64,000 nt of DNA from Hirudinaria manillensis (lineage: Eukaryota; Annelida; Clitellata; Hirudinida; Hirudinidae), in contig CM067534.1 of NCBI GenBank assembly GCA_034509925.1, positions 384,501 through 448,500 on the forward strand, read 5' to 3'. The position numbers and the translations under genes were made by a program. The notes beneath the pieces were generated by a model. That model saw nothing but the letters and a program-made list of their open reading frames with translations. It was not told where the DNA came from and did no database searches. The first letter of the stretch is position 1; every line of letters starts with the position of its first letter. Positions 1-10,474 of this stretch are shown here, in pieces.

Positions 1-142
1 TCGGCCAGGCACTTGTCCAGCGACAGGCACTGGGTGTCCACTAGTACGCGATTTTGGTGGGTGATGCAGTTCTCGGGGAAGTTCAGGGATCCGTTGATGC
101 TGTTGTTGTGGATTGTTGATCGTGAAGTGGTTAATTTAAGTG
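1..142 (-). CDS. SLC4A-like: SLC4-like exon 12, extracellular loop 3 (partial)
   Basis: Acceptor AAAACAG at 143; phase 1 fits exon 11. It encodes a Thr/Asn-rich stretch with sequons NNS and NGS and spaced cysteines ([15 protein letters not shown]), as expected for the glycosylated, disulphide-bonded third extracellular loop of NBC-type SLC4 proteins. Runs off the window edge. Confidence 0.8.
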
Positions 143-331
143 CTGTTTTTATTTAAATATATGATGCTTTGCTGTTATTATTATTATTATTATTATTATT
201 GTTATTGGACGACACTCACTAGAATGAATCCTTTTCATTTAGAACCGAAGTAGACTCATTAGCAGAGAAATTTCCAGCAGCTGAAATTTAAGATTTATTA
301 ATATCATAATAATAATATTATTATTAATATC

Positions 332-387
<56 letters not shown>

Positions 388-3300
388 GTTATTATTGTTG
401 TTATATTTGTTACTGAAAGCATTATTTGTCATTAAATGAGTTAATCACAATAATTCATATTTAATCTGTAAGCCTGCAAAATGCATATGCAAATGTTTTT
501 TTATTAATGACCTTATAATCTTTATAATAACTTTCTAATCTTTCAACTTGACTTGTGAAATTGTTCATCAAATCTCATGCAATTGAATTTTAATTCAACT
601 ACACTTTAATTTAAATAAATAAATAAAAATCTTAATATTTAAATAATATTTAAATCCCGAACCGATGGAAGTGTAACTTCCGACGTCGTTCGAAGGTTCA
701 CAAAAGCAACGAAATCCTGGTTCTTCTCTGACGACTCCCGTGTGGACGGGGTACTTGACATGGATTTCAAATATTTTCGTGAAGGCCTCGTAGATGAAGA
801 TGACGGAGATGAGGATGGCGAAGCTCTCTTCTGTGAAGCGGGTGATGTAGCGGACGAGGAAGCTCAGGTCAAAGGCCACGATGACTAGGAGCACCACGGC
901 CACCCAAGCGCCGATCCAGAATCGAAAAGACATGAAGTCGAGTTGGTTTTCCCTGATTAATAATAATAATTATAATTATTATAATAATTAATAATAATAG
1001 TAATTAATCATATGATAAATGAAGTTAATATTTGTCCCAAAAGTTAATTCACATGTTTTCAGCAATATGCCACCAACTTGCAGAGATGGTAAAGGATGGA
1101 TTCAAAAATAAGAAGAGGACCAGTTGCACCGACTATGGTGAGGGGTTGTCCTGCAAATAGGGCGTACATCGTGCCACAGATTGCCCCCGACAGCAGGGTT
1201 TCCATTGTCCCCTTGAGGAGATAATAAATCGGTTTCATATTAAAAAATATTATTATCATCATCATTATTACGTTTATTTCCTCACAAACATTAGACAAGA
1301 GATTGTGTGAAAGCCTCTCCAATATTGTCATCATCGTTATTATTGCTATTATTATTTTATTTTTATTGTTATCATTACTTCACAAACAAAAGGACCCAAA
1401 GGCCGCTGACACAGTTTCCGGACGACAATGTTATCGGAACGAAAACGTCAAAAATGAAAGCCAATCATCTGTTTATCCTCACCATGTATCCATCCGTTTT
1501 TTGACCCATGAGACCTCCAAAAGTGACTATCGGAGTGATGCAAGCGAAGAAGAGAAAGACGATAGAAGCCAACGACTGAAGTGCCAAGGCATCAGTTATG
1601 TCGGAAGCAAAGTGCCGATACCTCTTCCTGATGTCCTGAACGAGACCTCCGCAGAATCTGAGCGAACGAAAAGTGTAGCATATAAAAATACAGGAATTAG
1701 AATTATATAGATTGCAGAAAAAATGTATAATAAATAAAAAATATATATTATAGAATGGAATTGAAAATGAAATCGTTAGTTGAAGTTAGATGAGGTGCAT
1801 GAAACTGACTTTCCGGTCCTCTGAAGTGTGGGGTCGTCAGTTGCGCCCTCTTCCTGTTGTGGTGCTTCGGGACCAGATGGCAGTCTCTTCAGCTGATCGA
1901 GTCTACTCTGAATCTTATCCTGCAAATAGTTTATTTCCTCAATTCATCATCGAATCAATTACAACGTAATCTGCGAACGATGCTCGGCCGTTGCAAAGTT
2001 TCGCCGTCGAACGCCTGCACTCGAGTGAGAGCATGTGCCACAAAATGCAAAACAAAAGATCTGCAAACGATACCATGGACACAGTCTGCTTGGGAGGATC
2101 CAATCTGGTCGAGGGTTCCCAGATGCTCGGTGGCAGGACGGTCACGTCGTCCATGAATTCGTCGATGCCATTCAACACGTCCTCCCTCGTTTTGGCTCTG
2201 TAGGCCACCTCGATGAAGACCTGAGTGGAATTTGCAAATATTTAAATTTAAAAAAAATTCACAAAATTAATATTTCTCGTAAACTCTTCTTTGTGGAACT
2301 TAATAAGACTCTATTTTGTTATTATTGATCATTCCACAAAAGTATGTCGGAACATATTGGAGTGAATATGTTTCTAAAAGATGAAAATAAAACAACAACA
2401 AACCCTGTCACTCAGCAGGGTACCCATCGTCCTTCCCATCTCCTGGAACTCCCAAATGTTGGAATCCTTCATGGAACCGAGCAGCAAGAACACAAATCGA
2501 TTCGGGACGTCGATCTCTGTCAAGTCGCCCATGACGGTCGCGTTCTTGAGACGACAGAACATGCCCACGGTTTCTTTCAAGTAGTCCACTTGGCCGACCA
2601 AGATGCTGGCAGATTCGCAGCCCTCCGGCAGTTTCTTCTTCAAGTGCTTGTTTGGCTGGAGTCGGTAAAAATTGTTTCGGTCTTATAAACTGAAGAAGGC
2701 GAATTATTTTCAATGTTCGAATCGGAAAAGTATTAATTTTTAGATTTTATTAAAATATATAAAAAGTTTTGAGGTTTTCATAGATGTTTGAAGCTTAATA
2801 TCTCTTAAATTATTCTTAAAATCTTAAAAACAACAGCATCTTAGAATTGAATTTTTGGAAAGATTCCCAGTTCCATTTCTTGTTGGAAATGAAATCCTTT
2901 GAAATAACTCATGACTTGATACACTTTGTTTATGATACAAGTTGTACATTTGCATGATACTTTGATATGTGTTGTACTGACGAACCTTATAAGGTTCCAA
3001 GTTGTCGGGTGTTGCACCAGCAGGATAGCTGTTGTAGATCATGGCAATGTCCCTTCCATCACCACTCCTTCTCCTCAGGAAGGCCTTTCTCTTCTTCTCT
3101 TCTTGGTCATCCTTCTTCTTCTTCTTCAGGAGATTCTCACCTTTGCAACAAGTTTTACATTGTTGTTATGTGGTCACATTGTTACACATGTACGTGGATA
3201 AACACTGACTTTTTTTTGTGGATAATTGCTTTTCAATGCATTAATGCAAATAAGTGTCGGCAACTTGATGATGATAACGACGACGATGATAATGAAACAA

Positions 3301-5350
3301 AGAGTCTGAAAATAAAAAAGGAACCATCTTCTGAGAAGAGTGGTCTTCCTTCCCTGTCGTATTGTTTGATCGTCGTCGATGATGACTTTCCAGCCGCCTT
3401 CCTGTGTTGATGTTTGTGAGGCAAAATAATTGTATTCCTGATCAATGATGGCAGGTTTCCGCTTCTAAATTTCTCCTCGTTTTGCAGCACCTCCATCAGT
3501 GCATCTGTTGTTTGTGATTCTATTCTTTATGTTGTTATGTCGAGTTAAATATTAACTATTACAATAAACTTATTGTGTATATGTTTAGCATATGTATAGC
3601 TTATACATGTACATATAGTATGCACAGCAGATGTATGAATTATAAATTATAATCATTATAAATAAACTGATTGTAAACTAATAACTTGATCACATAACGT
3701 AATGAAATTCACGAAGCACCTTTCCTCACCTGCGATGGGATATTCGCTGGTAACTTGAGTCTCAACATCGAGTGCCACGATGCACGTGCTGTGAGCAACA
3801 AACTTCCTCAACTCGAGCAGCGAATGCATCTGAGTTGTTGGAATGTGAGGTTTCGACCATCTTTCGCCAACTTCAACCGTTTCCTCGTATTTCAACCACC
3901 TGATTGAACGACCAACCACGAAATGGTTGTAAATTGCAAATCATTTTCAGAATTTAGTTTAATTTTAGGTGAATTATCTTTTTTTTTATTTGCTTTTGGA
4001 TTTTAAATCATTTTAGATTGGAATCTGTCATCATTAATTTCAAACATTTGTGCACATCAACCTGCTTTTCACTCAACTCATAGTTTAGTGAAACTCATTT
4101 GCAGGACGATATCAATTACAGCGCATGAATTTGTTTATTTTTTGCAACAAAATTCATGAAAAATTATGGAGGATCATATTTTCCAGCGCATTTGAAACTC
4201 TCAGTTTTGAGGTTGACTCTTGAACTTTGACTTAACTCGAGAGGCAAAGTAATTCAAAAGCATTTTTCTGTCGACATTAATTTTCCTTGTTTATGAGTTT
4301 TAAAAGTAATTCATTGATTTGTAATTAAATATTTTTAACATTTATATTAACTCGGTCCACATCTTAAAGTTTGTCTTATTAAGTAATCTACTAAATATGA
4401 CCGTCGGATCTGATATTTTTCTTAAATATTGGAATAAAATATTATCTCTAAAAAGTAGAAAAATGAAATTATTAATAAAATAATAATTTATTTATTAATA
4501 TCAATTTTACTTACCTGGCCGTCTCTTTCCATCCCTGTTTTTTCTCCGGAAAGCGCGCCAAAACGTCCATTTGAATGAAGAGGTAGTGAGCAAAGTCCAC
4601 TTTTTCCATGTCTGATAACAAACGCCTCACCTGCAATGGAGACATGCATTGTTGGTAATAACTTCTCGAATATTTGGATGAGTATGAAGTTATTTTTGTA
4701 ATTTTACATGCTATATTGTTATTATTACTATTATATTTATAGCAATTAAGATAATTATAATAACACAATAATAATAATAATAATAATAATAATATATCCA
4801 TGCAGTGAAGCCTGCAACAGCCACTTACATAAAACAACATTTTAAAAAATCAGCACCAAATTCGAGTTAATTGATCCCTCAAGAAATGGGACTATCAGCA
4901 ACACACGTTGCACTGTGCAACCTTGCACTTGATGACCTACAAATGTTCACCTCACAACACGAATGAATGAACGGAGAAAAAAAATATAAAGGCCACGGGT
5001 TGAGGGTTTTACCGTCTGAGTTCAAAGTTCAATGGTTCAACGTCTTACGTTACAAGCCCGATGTTGATGCTGAAATCTGACGAAGGTATATCTTGTTGCT
5101 CCATTTTTATGTTTTTGTTCGGTTTTTATTCAGGTTTTAATCGTAAATTAATTTTTATTCATGGCCTCAGGTCGAGCGAATGAACCACACGCCCTTAATG
5201 ACCTTCTTAACGTAAGTTCAAAGTTCATGAAGGACTGACCTGAGCAGCAGCGTTGATGGGATCGAATTCATCCATGTTCATGTTGTTGTTGTCATCACCA
5301 ACGGTGACAACAACATTCTTTTCCGGTTGTTGTCGTTGTTGTCTCGACAT
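1..5350 (-). CDS. SLC4A-like: SLC4 bicarbonate transporter, NBC type (5' part of gene, 12 exons)
   Basis: Multi-exon gene: 5350-5240, 4630-4515, 3899-3730, 3504-3325, 3140-2986, 2655-2404, 2220-2074, 1919-1810, 1657-1483, 1211-1078, 952-663, 142-1 (continues outside). All junction phases agree, giving about 660 codons. The product should be a plasma-membrane bicarbonate transporter. Seen: the cytoplasmic domain ([34 protein letters not shown]), the linker LPPSIWEP, then TM1-TM5 with [21 protein letters not shown] and FRFWIGAW. The VLPP-x-x-WEP...DPPK linker resembles sodium-coupled members (SLC4A4/5/7/8/10) more than anion exchangers; this is a family inference. The start ATG at 5350 follows an in-frame TAA 12 nt upstream. 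The C-terminal TM segments are beyond base 1, so ion coupling cannot be judged. Confidence 0.92.
174..391. repeat. TTA/AAT microsatellites in SLC4-like intron 11
   Basis: (TTA)n runs near 174-201 and 355-391, separated by short palindromic AT-rich blocks. Intronic; no coding signal on either strand. Confidence 0.85.
663..952 (-). CDS. SLC4A-like: SLC4-like exon 11, TM4-TM5
   Basis: Encodes [16 protein letters not shown], a TM helix, then [20 protein letters not shown] and [15 protein letters not shown]. This matches the conserved F-R-x-W-I-G-x-W ... SFLV-x-Y-x-TRFTEE ... ISFIFIY-x-A-F block. The end (CFCEPSND) starts the extracellular loop. Acceptor AATCAG, donor ATCG/GTTCGG. Confidence 0.95.
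1078..1211 (-). CDS. SLC4A-like: SLC4-like exon 10, TM2-TM3
   Basis: Encodes [20 protein letters not shown] and [19 protein letters not shown]. This contains the near-invariant [14 protein letters not shown] of TM3, which lines the substrate site in family structures. Acceptor CTCAAG, donor TGCAA/GTTGGT, phase 2. Confidence 0.95.
1483..1657 (-). CDS. SLC4A-like: SLC4-like exon 9, TM1
   Basis: Encodes [19 protein letters not shown], then the hydrophobic TM1 ([20 protein letters not shown]) and [10 protein letters not shown]. Matches the SLC4 entry into the membrane domain. Acceptor GCTCAG, donor ATG/GTGAGG. Confidence 0.94.
1810..1919 (-). CDS. SLC4A-like: SLC4-like exon 8, linker before TM1
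   Basis: Encodes a polar linker ending DPTLQRTGK. The L-Q-R-T-G-(R/K)-x-F-G-G-L motif is completed by exon 9. Acceptor TTTGCAG, donor GGAAA/GTCAGT, phase 2. Confidence 0.88.
2074..2220 (-). CDS. SLC4A-like: SLC4-like exon 7, end of cytoplasmic domain
   Basis: Encodes [36 protein letters not shown] and RLDPPK, the conserved end of the SLC4 cytoplasmic domain (A-Y-x-A-x-x-R-x-D-L-(I/L)-x-x-I-D-E-F). Acceptor CACTCAG, donor CATG/GTATCG; 49 codons. Confidence 0.94.
2404..2655 (-). CDS. SLC4A-like: SLC4-like exon 6, cytoplasmic domain core
   Basis: 84 codons between CTCCAG and AGG/GTTTGT. It contains [38 protein letters not shown] and a GR-x-MGTLLSD tail. These align with the LP-x-x-AE-x-x-x-VLVG-x-V(D/E)FL ... 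E-(V/I)-P-V-P-(T/V)-RF-(L/V)-F-(I/L)-LLG core of the family. Confidence 0.95.
2986..3140 (-). CDS. SLC4A-like: SLC4-like exon 5, basic variable linker
   Basis: Encodes a strongly charged linker ([18 protein letters not shown], then RRRSGDGRD) ending DNLEPYK. It sits where SLC4 proteins have a variable cytoplasmic loop. Acceptor GCAAAG/GT and donor AAG/GTTCGT are mediocre, but both phases fit. There is little sequence conservation, so support comes from frame continuity and position. Confidence 0.65.
3325..3504 (-). CDS. SLC4A-like: SLC4-like exon 4, cytoplasmic domain
   Basis: Acceptor AACAG, phase 1 at both ends. It encodes [12 protein letters not shown] and [17 protein letters not shown], corresponding to the helix before the variable loop in SLC4 proteins. 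The donor (GATG/GTTCCT) is weak, but its phase matches exon 5; an alternative nearby donor cannot be excluded. Confidence 0.75.
3730..3899 (-). CDS. SLC4A-like: SLC4-like exon 3, cytoplasmic domain
   Basis: Acceptor ATCAG, donor GCAG/GTGAGG, 170 nt. It encodes [20 protein letters not shown] and [10 protein letters not shown], the highly conserved W-x-K-(F/Y)-E-E ... RWSKPH ... HSL-x-ELR block of SLC4 N-terminal domains. Confidence 0.93.
4515..4630 (-). CDS. SLC4A-like: SLC4-like exon 2
   Basis: Follows TTGCAG and ends AG/GTAAG in phase 2. It encodes a variable N-terminal segment ([17 protein letters not shown]) and the start of the conserved GWKETAR block that continues into exon 3. This block is a hallmark of the SLC4 cytoplasmic domain. 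Confidence 0.88.
5240..5350 (-). CDS. SLC4A-like: SLC4-like exon 1 (start codon)
   Basis: Encodes [12 protein letters not shown] followed by an Asn/Asp-rich stretch and [11 protein letters not shown]; 37 codons ending in phase 0 at CAG/GTCAGT. The N-terminus itself matches no family signature I know. It is assigned because its phase joins exon 2 and because an in-frame TAA lies just upstream. An untranslated 5' exon further upstream is possible. Confidence 0.7.
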
Positions 5351-6640
5351 CTTCCAAGTTTATACTTTGATCTGAGTCGTGAGTTGATGGTAATATAAAT
5401 GTGTTGCTATGCAAATGTATAATTTATATATTTATTATTTAAATAATATTATATTATTTAATTATAATTTATGAAATTTATTATTATAATTAAATAATAA
5501 TTATATAATTTAAATAATACCTTGAGATACAAATATTTAATCCAAATTTAATCATTCAACAAATCTTTTAGCTTCAAGTGAAAACACTGTTTTGTGTTTC
5601 AACGTCAAAAGGATTGAATTTGAAGAGAAACAAAACGAGCAGATATCAGTGTTTAGCAGAGTTCAAATAATTTGCCACCAAGTGATGATGATGATGATGG
5701 TGATGGTGGTAGTAGTGGTAGTGGTGGTTGTGGTGGTGGTGGTGGTGATGATGATGACGACGAAGAAGATGGTGGTGGTGATGATGACGATCGACATTTA
5801 ATTTGAAAAAAGAGACAAAACTGCTTTCTCAGGGACTTGTTTCAAAAAGTGTTTCAAGTAACAAATACGAATATTTAATTTCAATAAAACCCCAATTAAA
5901 CTGCATATTAAACCATATTTATGTTTTATTTTTAAAATTTATTTATCCTATAATCGTGGAATTTTTGTCGCCAGTATTCGAAAATGATGAATGTGATTTT
6001 ATGGCGGCAATAAATAAAAGATAAAAGCAATAAATATCTTTTAATTCTTTCGATGAACTTCAGAGATTAAAAAAAAAAGTTAACGTTGATGTTCCCACGA
6101 GGTTGGTGATTATGTAGGTCGAAAGGTCGTGTGTTCGAAACCCAGTTTTTCTCGTTCACAAAATGTTTTTTGTGGCAATAGGGAGGGTGTCTGTATGCAT
6201 GCGCTATATAAATTAGCAATTTAAATGATCGGTCAATAGTTATAAACTTTTCGATAATTATGAATTAATTGTGAATTAGGGATCAAAACTTTCAGACAAA
6301 ATAATTAAAATTGTACTTCACATTAGAAAAAAGATTCTTTAATGCAATAATAGAATAATTATTTGGTGCTTTTAAAATAATAAATAAATTAATTTCCAGC
6401 TTATTTTAAAAATTTGTTAGAAAAGGTCACGAGTGATGATAAGCTACAAAAGCATAGCCAAAGTCCGCAAATAATTGGACTCAAAATTTTGAAATGATTA
6501 ATATAAATAATAATTATAAATGATAATTATAAATAATATGTTACGTAATGTAACTAAAATTAATTTCAATTGATATATTATAAAGGCTGTACATAATTCT
6601 CGTGTATCTTCTTGGATATTGAACTCATTTGAACTCCAAT
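5351..6640. other. Upstream of the SLC4-like start codon
   Basis: AT-rich DNA with a (GAT/GGT)n run at about 5684-5790 and a possible SINE at about 6088-6215. Open frames at 5592-5801 and 5803-6024 are short and driven by the triplet run. It may hold 5' UTR or a first intron of the SLC4-like gene. Confidence 0.5.
6088..6215 (+). mobile_element. Possible tRNA-derived SINE
   Basis: A B-box-like GTGTTCGAAACCC at about 6131 lies about 30 nt after a degenerate A-box-like stretch. A short body follows and ends in GCGCTATATAAATTA near 6201-6215. The tail motif recurs in the window near 35115 and 49260 in reverse orientation. Head and body were not compared with any known SINE. Confidence 0.3.
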
Positions 6641-6643
6641 TAC

Positions 6644-6721
6644 CACGTGTTTAAACCTCTTTTCGTGACCTCACGTGACGTTGTTGCGGAGTTTATAAAC
6701 TCTCCGATTGGTCGGACCAAT
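6644..6721 (-). promoter_or_regulatory. Candidate promoter of the SLC4-like gene
   Basis: Within 80 bp: CACGTG at 6644-6649 and 6672-6677 (the latter in CACGTGACGT, a CRE half), a perfect 14-bp palindrome GAGTTTATAAACTC at 6689-6702 containing TATAAA, and ATTGGTCGGACCAAT at 6707-6721, an inverted pair of CCAAT boxes. GC content is higher than the surroundings. Read on the minus strand, CCAAT precedes TATA, about 1.3 kb upstream of the ATG. Promoter function is inferred. Confidence 0.45.
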
Positions 6722-6842
6722 TCAATTGAGCGGTTTCGGTCTCTCATAATAAAATATTTTTAAATCTGAAATTTCAATTTCTGTTTTCAACGCTCAGGCG
6801 AGGTAAACTTGCAGCTCTTGAAATGCAATTGAAATGTCAACA

Positions 6843-6935
6843 ACAACAACAACAAGCCTTCGTCTTCTTCATCATCATCATCACCATCAACGTACACTTT
6901 ATCATCACCATAATCATCATCATCATCATAACCAG
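6843..6935. repeat. CAA and ATC triplet repeats
   Basis: A short (CAA)n run followed by interrupted (ATC)n. The 63- and 70-codon open frames over it are products of the repeat. Confidence 0.8.
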
Positions 6936-7216
6936 CGTCAAACATCAGGTCAGTTGCAATGCAGGCTTTAAAGAACAATTAATTCCTGTATGTGGAAATG
7001 TTCCTAAGGCAGGGGTAGCCAGGGGGAGGAGTTAAGCAGATGAGCTCATAAATAATGAATCGTGAATAATGAGGGGATAATGAGGCAAATTCAATCGACA
7101 ATGGAGACCTAAATGCCGCATAATGAGCCGTCAATTCGTAAACTAACCGACCGTGTTATTTGTCTCTGATGTATCACGAAATGTTTTAATTAATTAGAAA
7201 TTCGTTTATTAATGTC

Positions 7217-7251
7217 GTTATTATTGTTATTATTATTATTATTATTATTTT
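7217..7251. repeat. (TTA)n array at 3' side of RLE fragment
   Basis: Interrupted TTA repeat directly abutting the 3' end (minus strand) of the retroelement remnant at 7262-7716. Confidence 0.85.
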
Positions 7252-7261
7252 ACACATTTTT

Positions 7262-7716
7262 CCTTCTTCTTATCGGCTTCACAGCCGGTGATGAATGAAT
7301 GCTGAGCACTACCAGTGCCACTACCAGCAATTCACCCAAGAACTTTCCGAAGAATGTGGGCAGTGCCCATCAAGGAGATCTTCTGAATCTTCGAAGTCTT
7401 TGGTCGTCCTGGTATCTACATACTTTGTAAAGTCTTTTCTTAGCGTTCCGAGCGCTCCTACAATTACCGGTACGACTTTAGACTTCACGTTCCACATCAG
7501 GTTAATTTCAATCTCAAGGTCCTTGTATTTGCTAATTTTTTCAGCTTCTTTGAGCGCGATGTTCTTATCATCCGGGACTGAAACATCGATTAGCATGCAA
7601 GACTTGGATCTCCTGTCATGGATGACAATGTCAGGTCTGTTGGCCAATATTTTCCTGTCCGTGATAATCGCATAGTCCCATAGAATGGTGCAATCTTTTA
7701 TATTCGTCACACTTTG
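7262..7716 (-). mobile_element. Non-LTR retrotransposon remnant, RLE-type C-terminus
   Basis: The minus frame at 7710-7321 encodes the end of a retrotransposon polyprotein: TILWDYAIITDRKILANRPD, IVIHDRRSKSCMLIDVSVPD, a KISKYKDLEIEINLMW block and VPVIVGALGTLRKDF. The RPD ... LIDVSVPDD spacing fits the PD...D of a restriction-like endonuclease, as in R2/R4/NeSL-group elements. The fragment is 5'-truncated, lacks the RT and ends in a short 3' UTR. (AAT)n arrays lie on both sides. The exact clade is uncertain. Confidence 0.75.
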
Positions 7717-7744
7717 GGGTGCGTTTTATATTCTTCACACTTTG

Positions 7745-7772
7745 GTGTTATTATTATTATTATTATTATCAA
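7745..7772. repeat. (TTA)n array at 5' side of RLE fragment
   Basis: Short TTA run at the truncation point of the preceding retroelement remnant. Confidence 0.8.
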
Positions 7773-7913
7773 TAATTACCAGCTTAATATTATTATTGTT
7801 GTTGTTGTTGGTATAACAATAAAGTTATGGTTGTTAAAGAATCACACCGAAATGGGACTTCAAAGGTTTACATCTCAATGAGGTCAGAATTGGATCTAGG
7901 GTTATGGATAGGG

Positions 7914-7985
7914 TTCGAGTTAAGGGTAGGGTTAGGGTTAGGTTGGGGTTATGGTTAAGGTTAGGTTGGGGTTGGGGTTAAGTTA
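7914..7985. repeat. Telomere-like GGGTTA repeats
   Basis: Degenerate GGGTTA/GGTTAGG-type hexamers, with pure TTAGGG units mixed with TTGGGG and TTATGG variants. An interstitial telomere-like tract; similar tracts occur at about 14833, 42984, 50024 and 58516. Confidence 0.75.
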
Positions 7986-8180
7986 AGTCATTCGCATACG
8001 TGCACGTTGGACCCTCCTGCAGTCAGATCTTTTATGTATTTAATCCTTAATCATTATCAGGAATTATAAAAAAAAATTGATTTTCACTTAATTTCGCGAT
8101 TTATCGGGGTTTTTAAACATCAACAATTTCTGCACCTGCAAGGGAATTTCTTTGAACCTCGAACAAAGAGAGTTGAGCTC

Positions 8181-8183
<3 letters not shown>

Positions 8184-8228
<45 letters not shown>
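8184..8228. repeat. (AAT)n array at 5' side of RLE element
   Basis: Perfect AAT repeat that runs directly into coding sequence of the R2-like remnant on its 3' side, marking its 5' truncation point. Confidence 0.9.
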
Positions 8229-8229
<1 letters not shown>

Positions 8230-9450
8230 CCATCTCAGCTTCGAAAAAATAAGCCTCAAGTCTTTGAATGCCGCCGACGTCACCATTAGACGAACAGTTC
8301 GACATTGGTTGAAATTGCCGAAGGACGTCCCCAATGCATTCCTGTATGCCCCAGTCCGACAAGGAGGTCTCGGAATCCTTCAACTTCGGAAATATAAGAT
8401 CTTCCAAATATAAGAATTCGTCGCATGTCGCAGGTCTTAAAAGAAGCCAAAGCGAATAGAGACCAATTCATACTGGACGTCCTTGGAGGCGGAACGACGG
8501 TGATGGGAGAAGTCAGGAAGTTTGGTCTTCCACAAAATTATATAGACGCCAAAACAATGGGCATCAGAACGGCCAAACAACTGTACAAAACAGTTGACGG
8601 ATATGGACTGCAATCATTTTCAAACGCCATTGGTCCAAGCCAATGGCTAATCGATGGAATTAGCAGAATGACGTCAGATCAATGGATCAACTGCGTGAAG
8701 GTTAGAGCCGCAGTCCTACACAACAGATTGCGGGAATCAAGATACAAGATGTATTTGAGCACTCTCTGCACTGCTGGATACCGGACTGAGGAGTCGCTGG
8801 GCCATATTATACAGCGGTGCCATGTTACCGATGGTCCTAGACATGTTAGACACAACTCCATTTTGGCCATGTTAGGAAGCAAACTTGAGAAGATGGGGTT
8901 TACTACCAGCATCGAACCCAGAATCCCGACGATAGAAGGAACAAAAATTCCTGATTTGTGCGCATGGAAAGGCTCCACATACGTCGTGTGTGACGTGGCA
9001 GTGGCATCGGATATTGCCGACTTGAATAAAATACATGCTTCAAAAGTCGCAAAGTATGACCTTCCGGGAATCCACCAATGGATGAAGGAAAATAATCCGA
9101 TGCCAGAACAACGGAGTCAGAAAGGCACCATCACTGCCCTTGAACTGGAGAGGAGCAATAGCAGAAGAGTCTTGGAGGGTTTGGAGAAGATTTGGAGTCT
9201 CGAGGAGGTTCCTCATGTGGACCTCCATCAAAACAATGCAGGAGACCCATAAGATTTGGCGAACTTTTAAAAATAACGCCTGGAGAAGAAGAAAAAAGAA
9301 GTTGAATTGAATGACATTTGTGAATGTACAATGACTCTTAAGATCGACTTGAAAGTTTCTTTTTTCTTCGATGGTCTGACGGGATTTCCCAGACCCATTG
9401 GAGGACCTAAAATTATTGAATCGGATTATGAATTGATTGATTTTTGTGAG
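8229..9450 (+). pseudogene. 5'-truncated R2-like non-LTR retrotransposon, RLE type
   Basis: Frame 2 at 8261-8413 encodes TIRRTVRHWLKLPKDVPNAF and LYAPVRQGGLGILQLR, the thumb region of R2-group reverse transcriptases. It stops at TAA 8411-8413 and continues in frame 1 (ATG 8425 to stop 9252) after a frameshift. Frame 1 has a zinc-knuckle-like LGHIIQRCHVTDGPRHVRHN, with the first Cys apparently replaced, then the endonuclease signature KIPDLCAWKGSTYVVCDVAV. A 3' UTR follows, ending about 9450-9485 in an A-rich/AAT tail. The RT catalytic core is missing, so this copy is dead. Confidence 0.8.
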
Positions 9451-9485
9451 TTTTTGGCTAGGCTAATAAAGGAAAAAAAATAATA

Positions 9486-10404
9486 GTTATAATAATAACA
9501 GTAATCTTTGTCATTTTGATGAGTTAATTGTTAATAATGAGTAAATAAACAATATCAACTGTTATTATTGTTACATTGTAATATTATTAATGTCGCTGTT
9601 GATTATGATGATGCTTTTAGTTACACTCAGGCCCCTAACCTACTCCTACCCTACTTCTTGACTCTTGAACTCCATGCCAAATCGATAAAACCTGCGAATT
9701 ATCTTTTTAATGTCACTTATCCAGACTCAAAGCATACAATTCAAGCATACGATGGTTCAAAAATGAAACGCCGAAAGAAGAGGCATTTTTTTTGCATTAA
9801 AAGTTTGAAAACATTTGAATTTAAAATTACAAAATGATTGCTTTAAAGCCTTTTGAATCTTCAGTCAAAACGATGTTTGGTTTAAGCAAACATTGGTCTA
9901 TTTTTGTACAACACGAAACATCGTCGATCGGTCGATGTTATAAAAGCATCAAAGCACCAGAAATAAACAGGCTACAAACACTTCAAAACATTTCAAGGCA
10001 TTAAAATCAACGCTTTTCGAGAAAAACAAAGTTTTTTTTGTTTTAATTTCAAATTTGACAACAAGTGATCGCATTAAATATTCACAAACAACTTGAAACG
10101 TTTCATTGATGGGTTTTCCCGCGGAAACTCTTTCCAGTATTGCAGACGAAGTGGGAAGTTATGATTTGTTATTTGGTTTGTCACTCAATTTATTATTTGA
10201 TTTGCTATTTAATTTCTTAATTAATTTATTACTTTGTTTGTTAATTCAAACAAATTCCACCTTTATTACAACGAATGCTAATAATTGCAATCAGACAACC
10301 TTTTATTGATCCGCCTCAACAAAAGTTAAATTAATGTCAACATATAATTATCAAAGTAATAAATAAAATAAACATAACTTTATTGCAAAATAATTAAAAT
10401 AGAT

Positions 10405-10474
<70 letters not shown>

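Noticed and set aside
1303..1710. Plus-strand 135-codon frame
   Set aside because: Shadow of SLC4-like exon 9 on the opposite strand; the minus-strand reading has clear homology.
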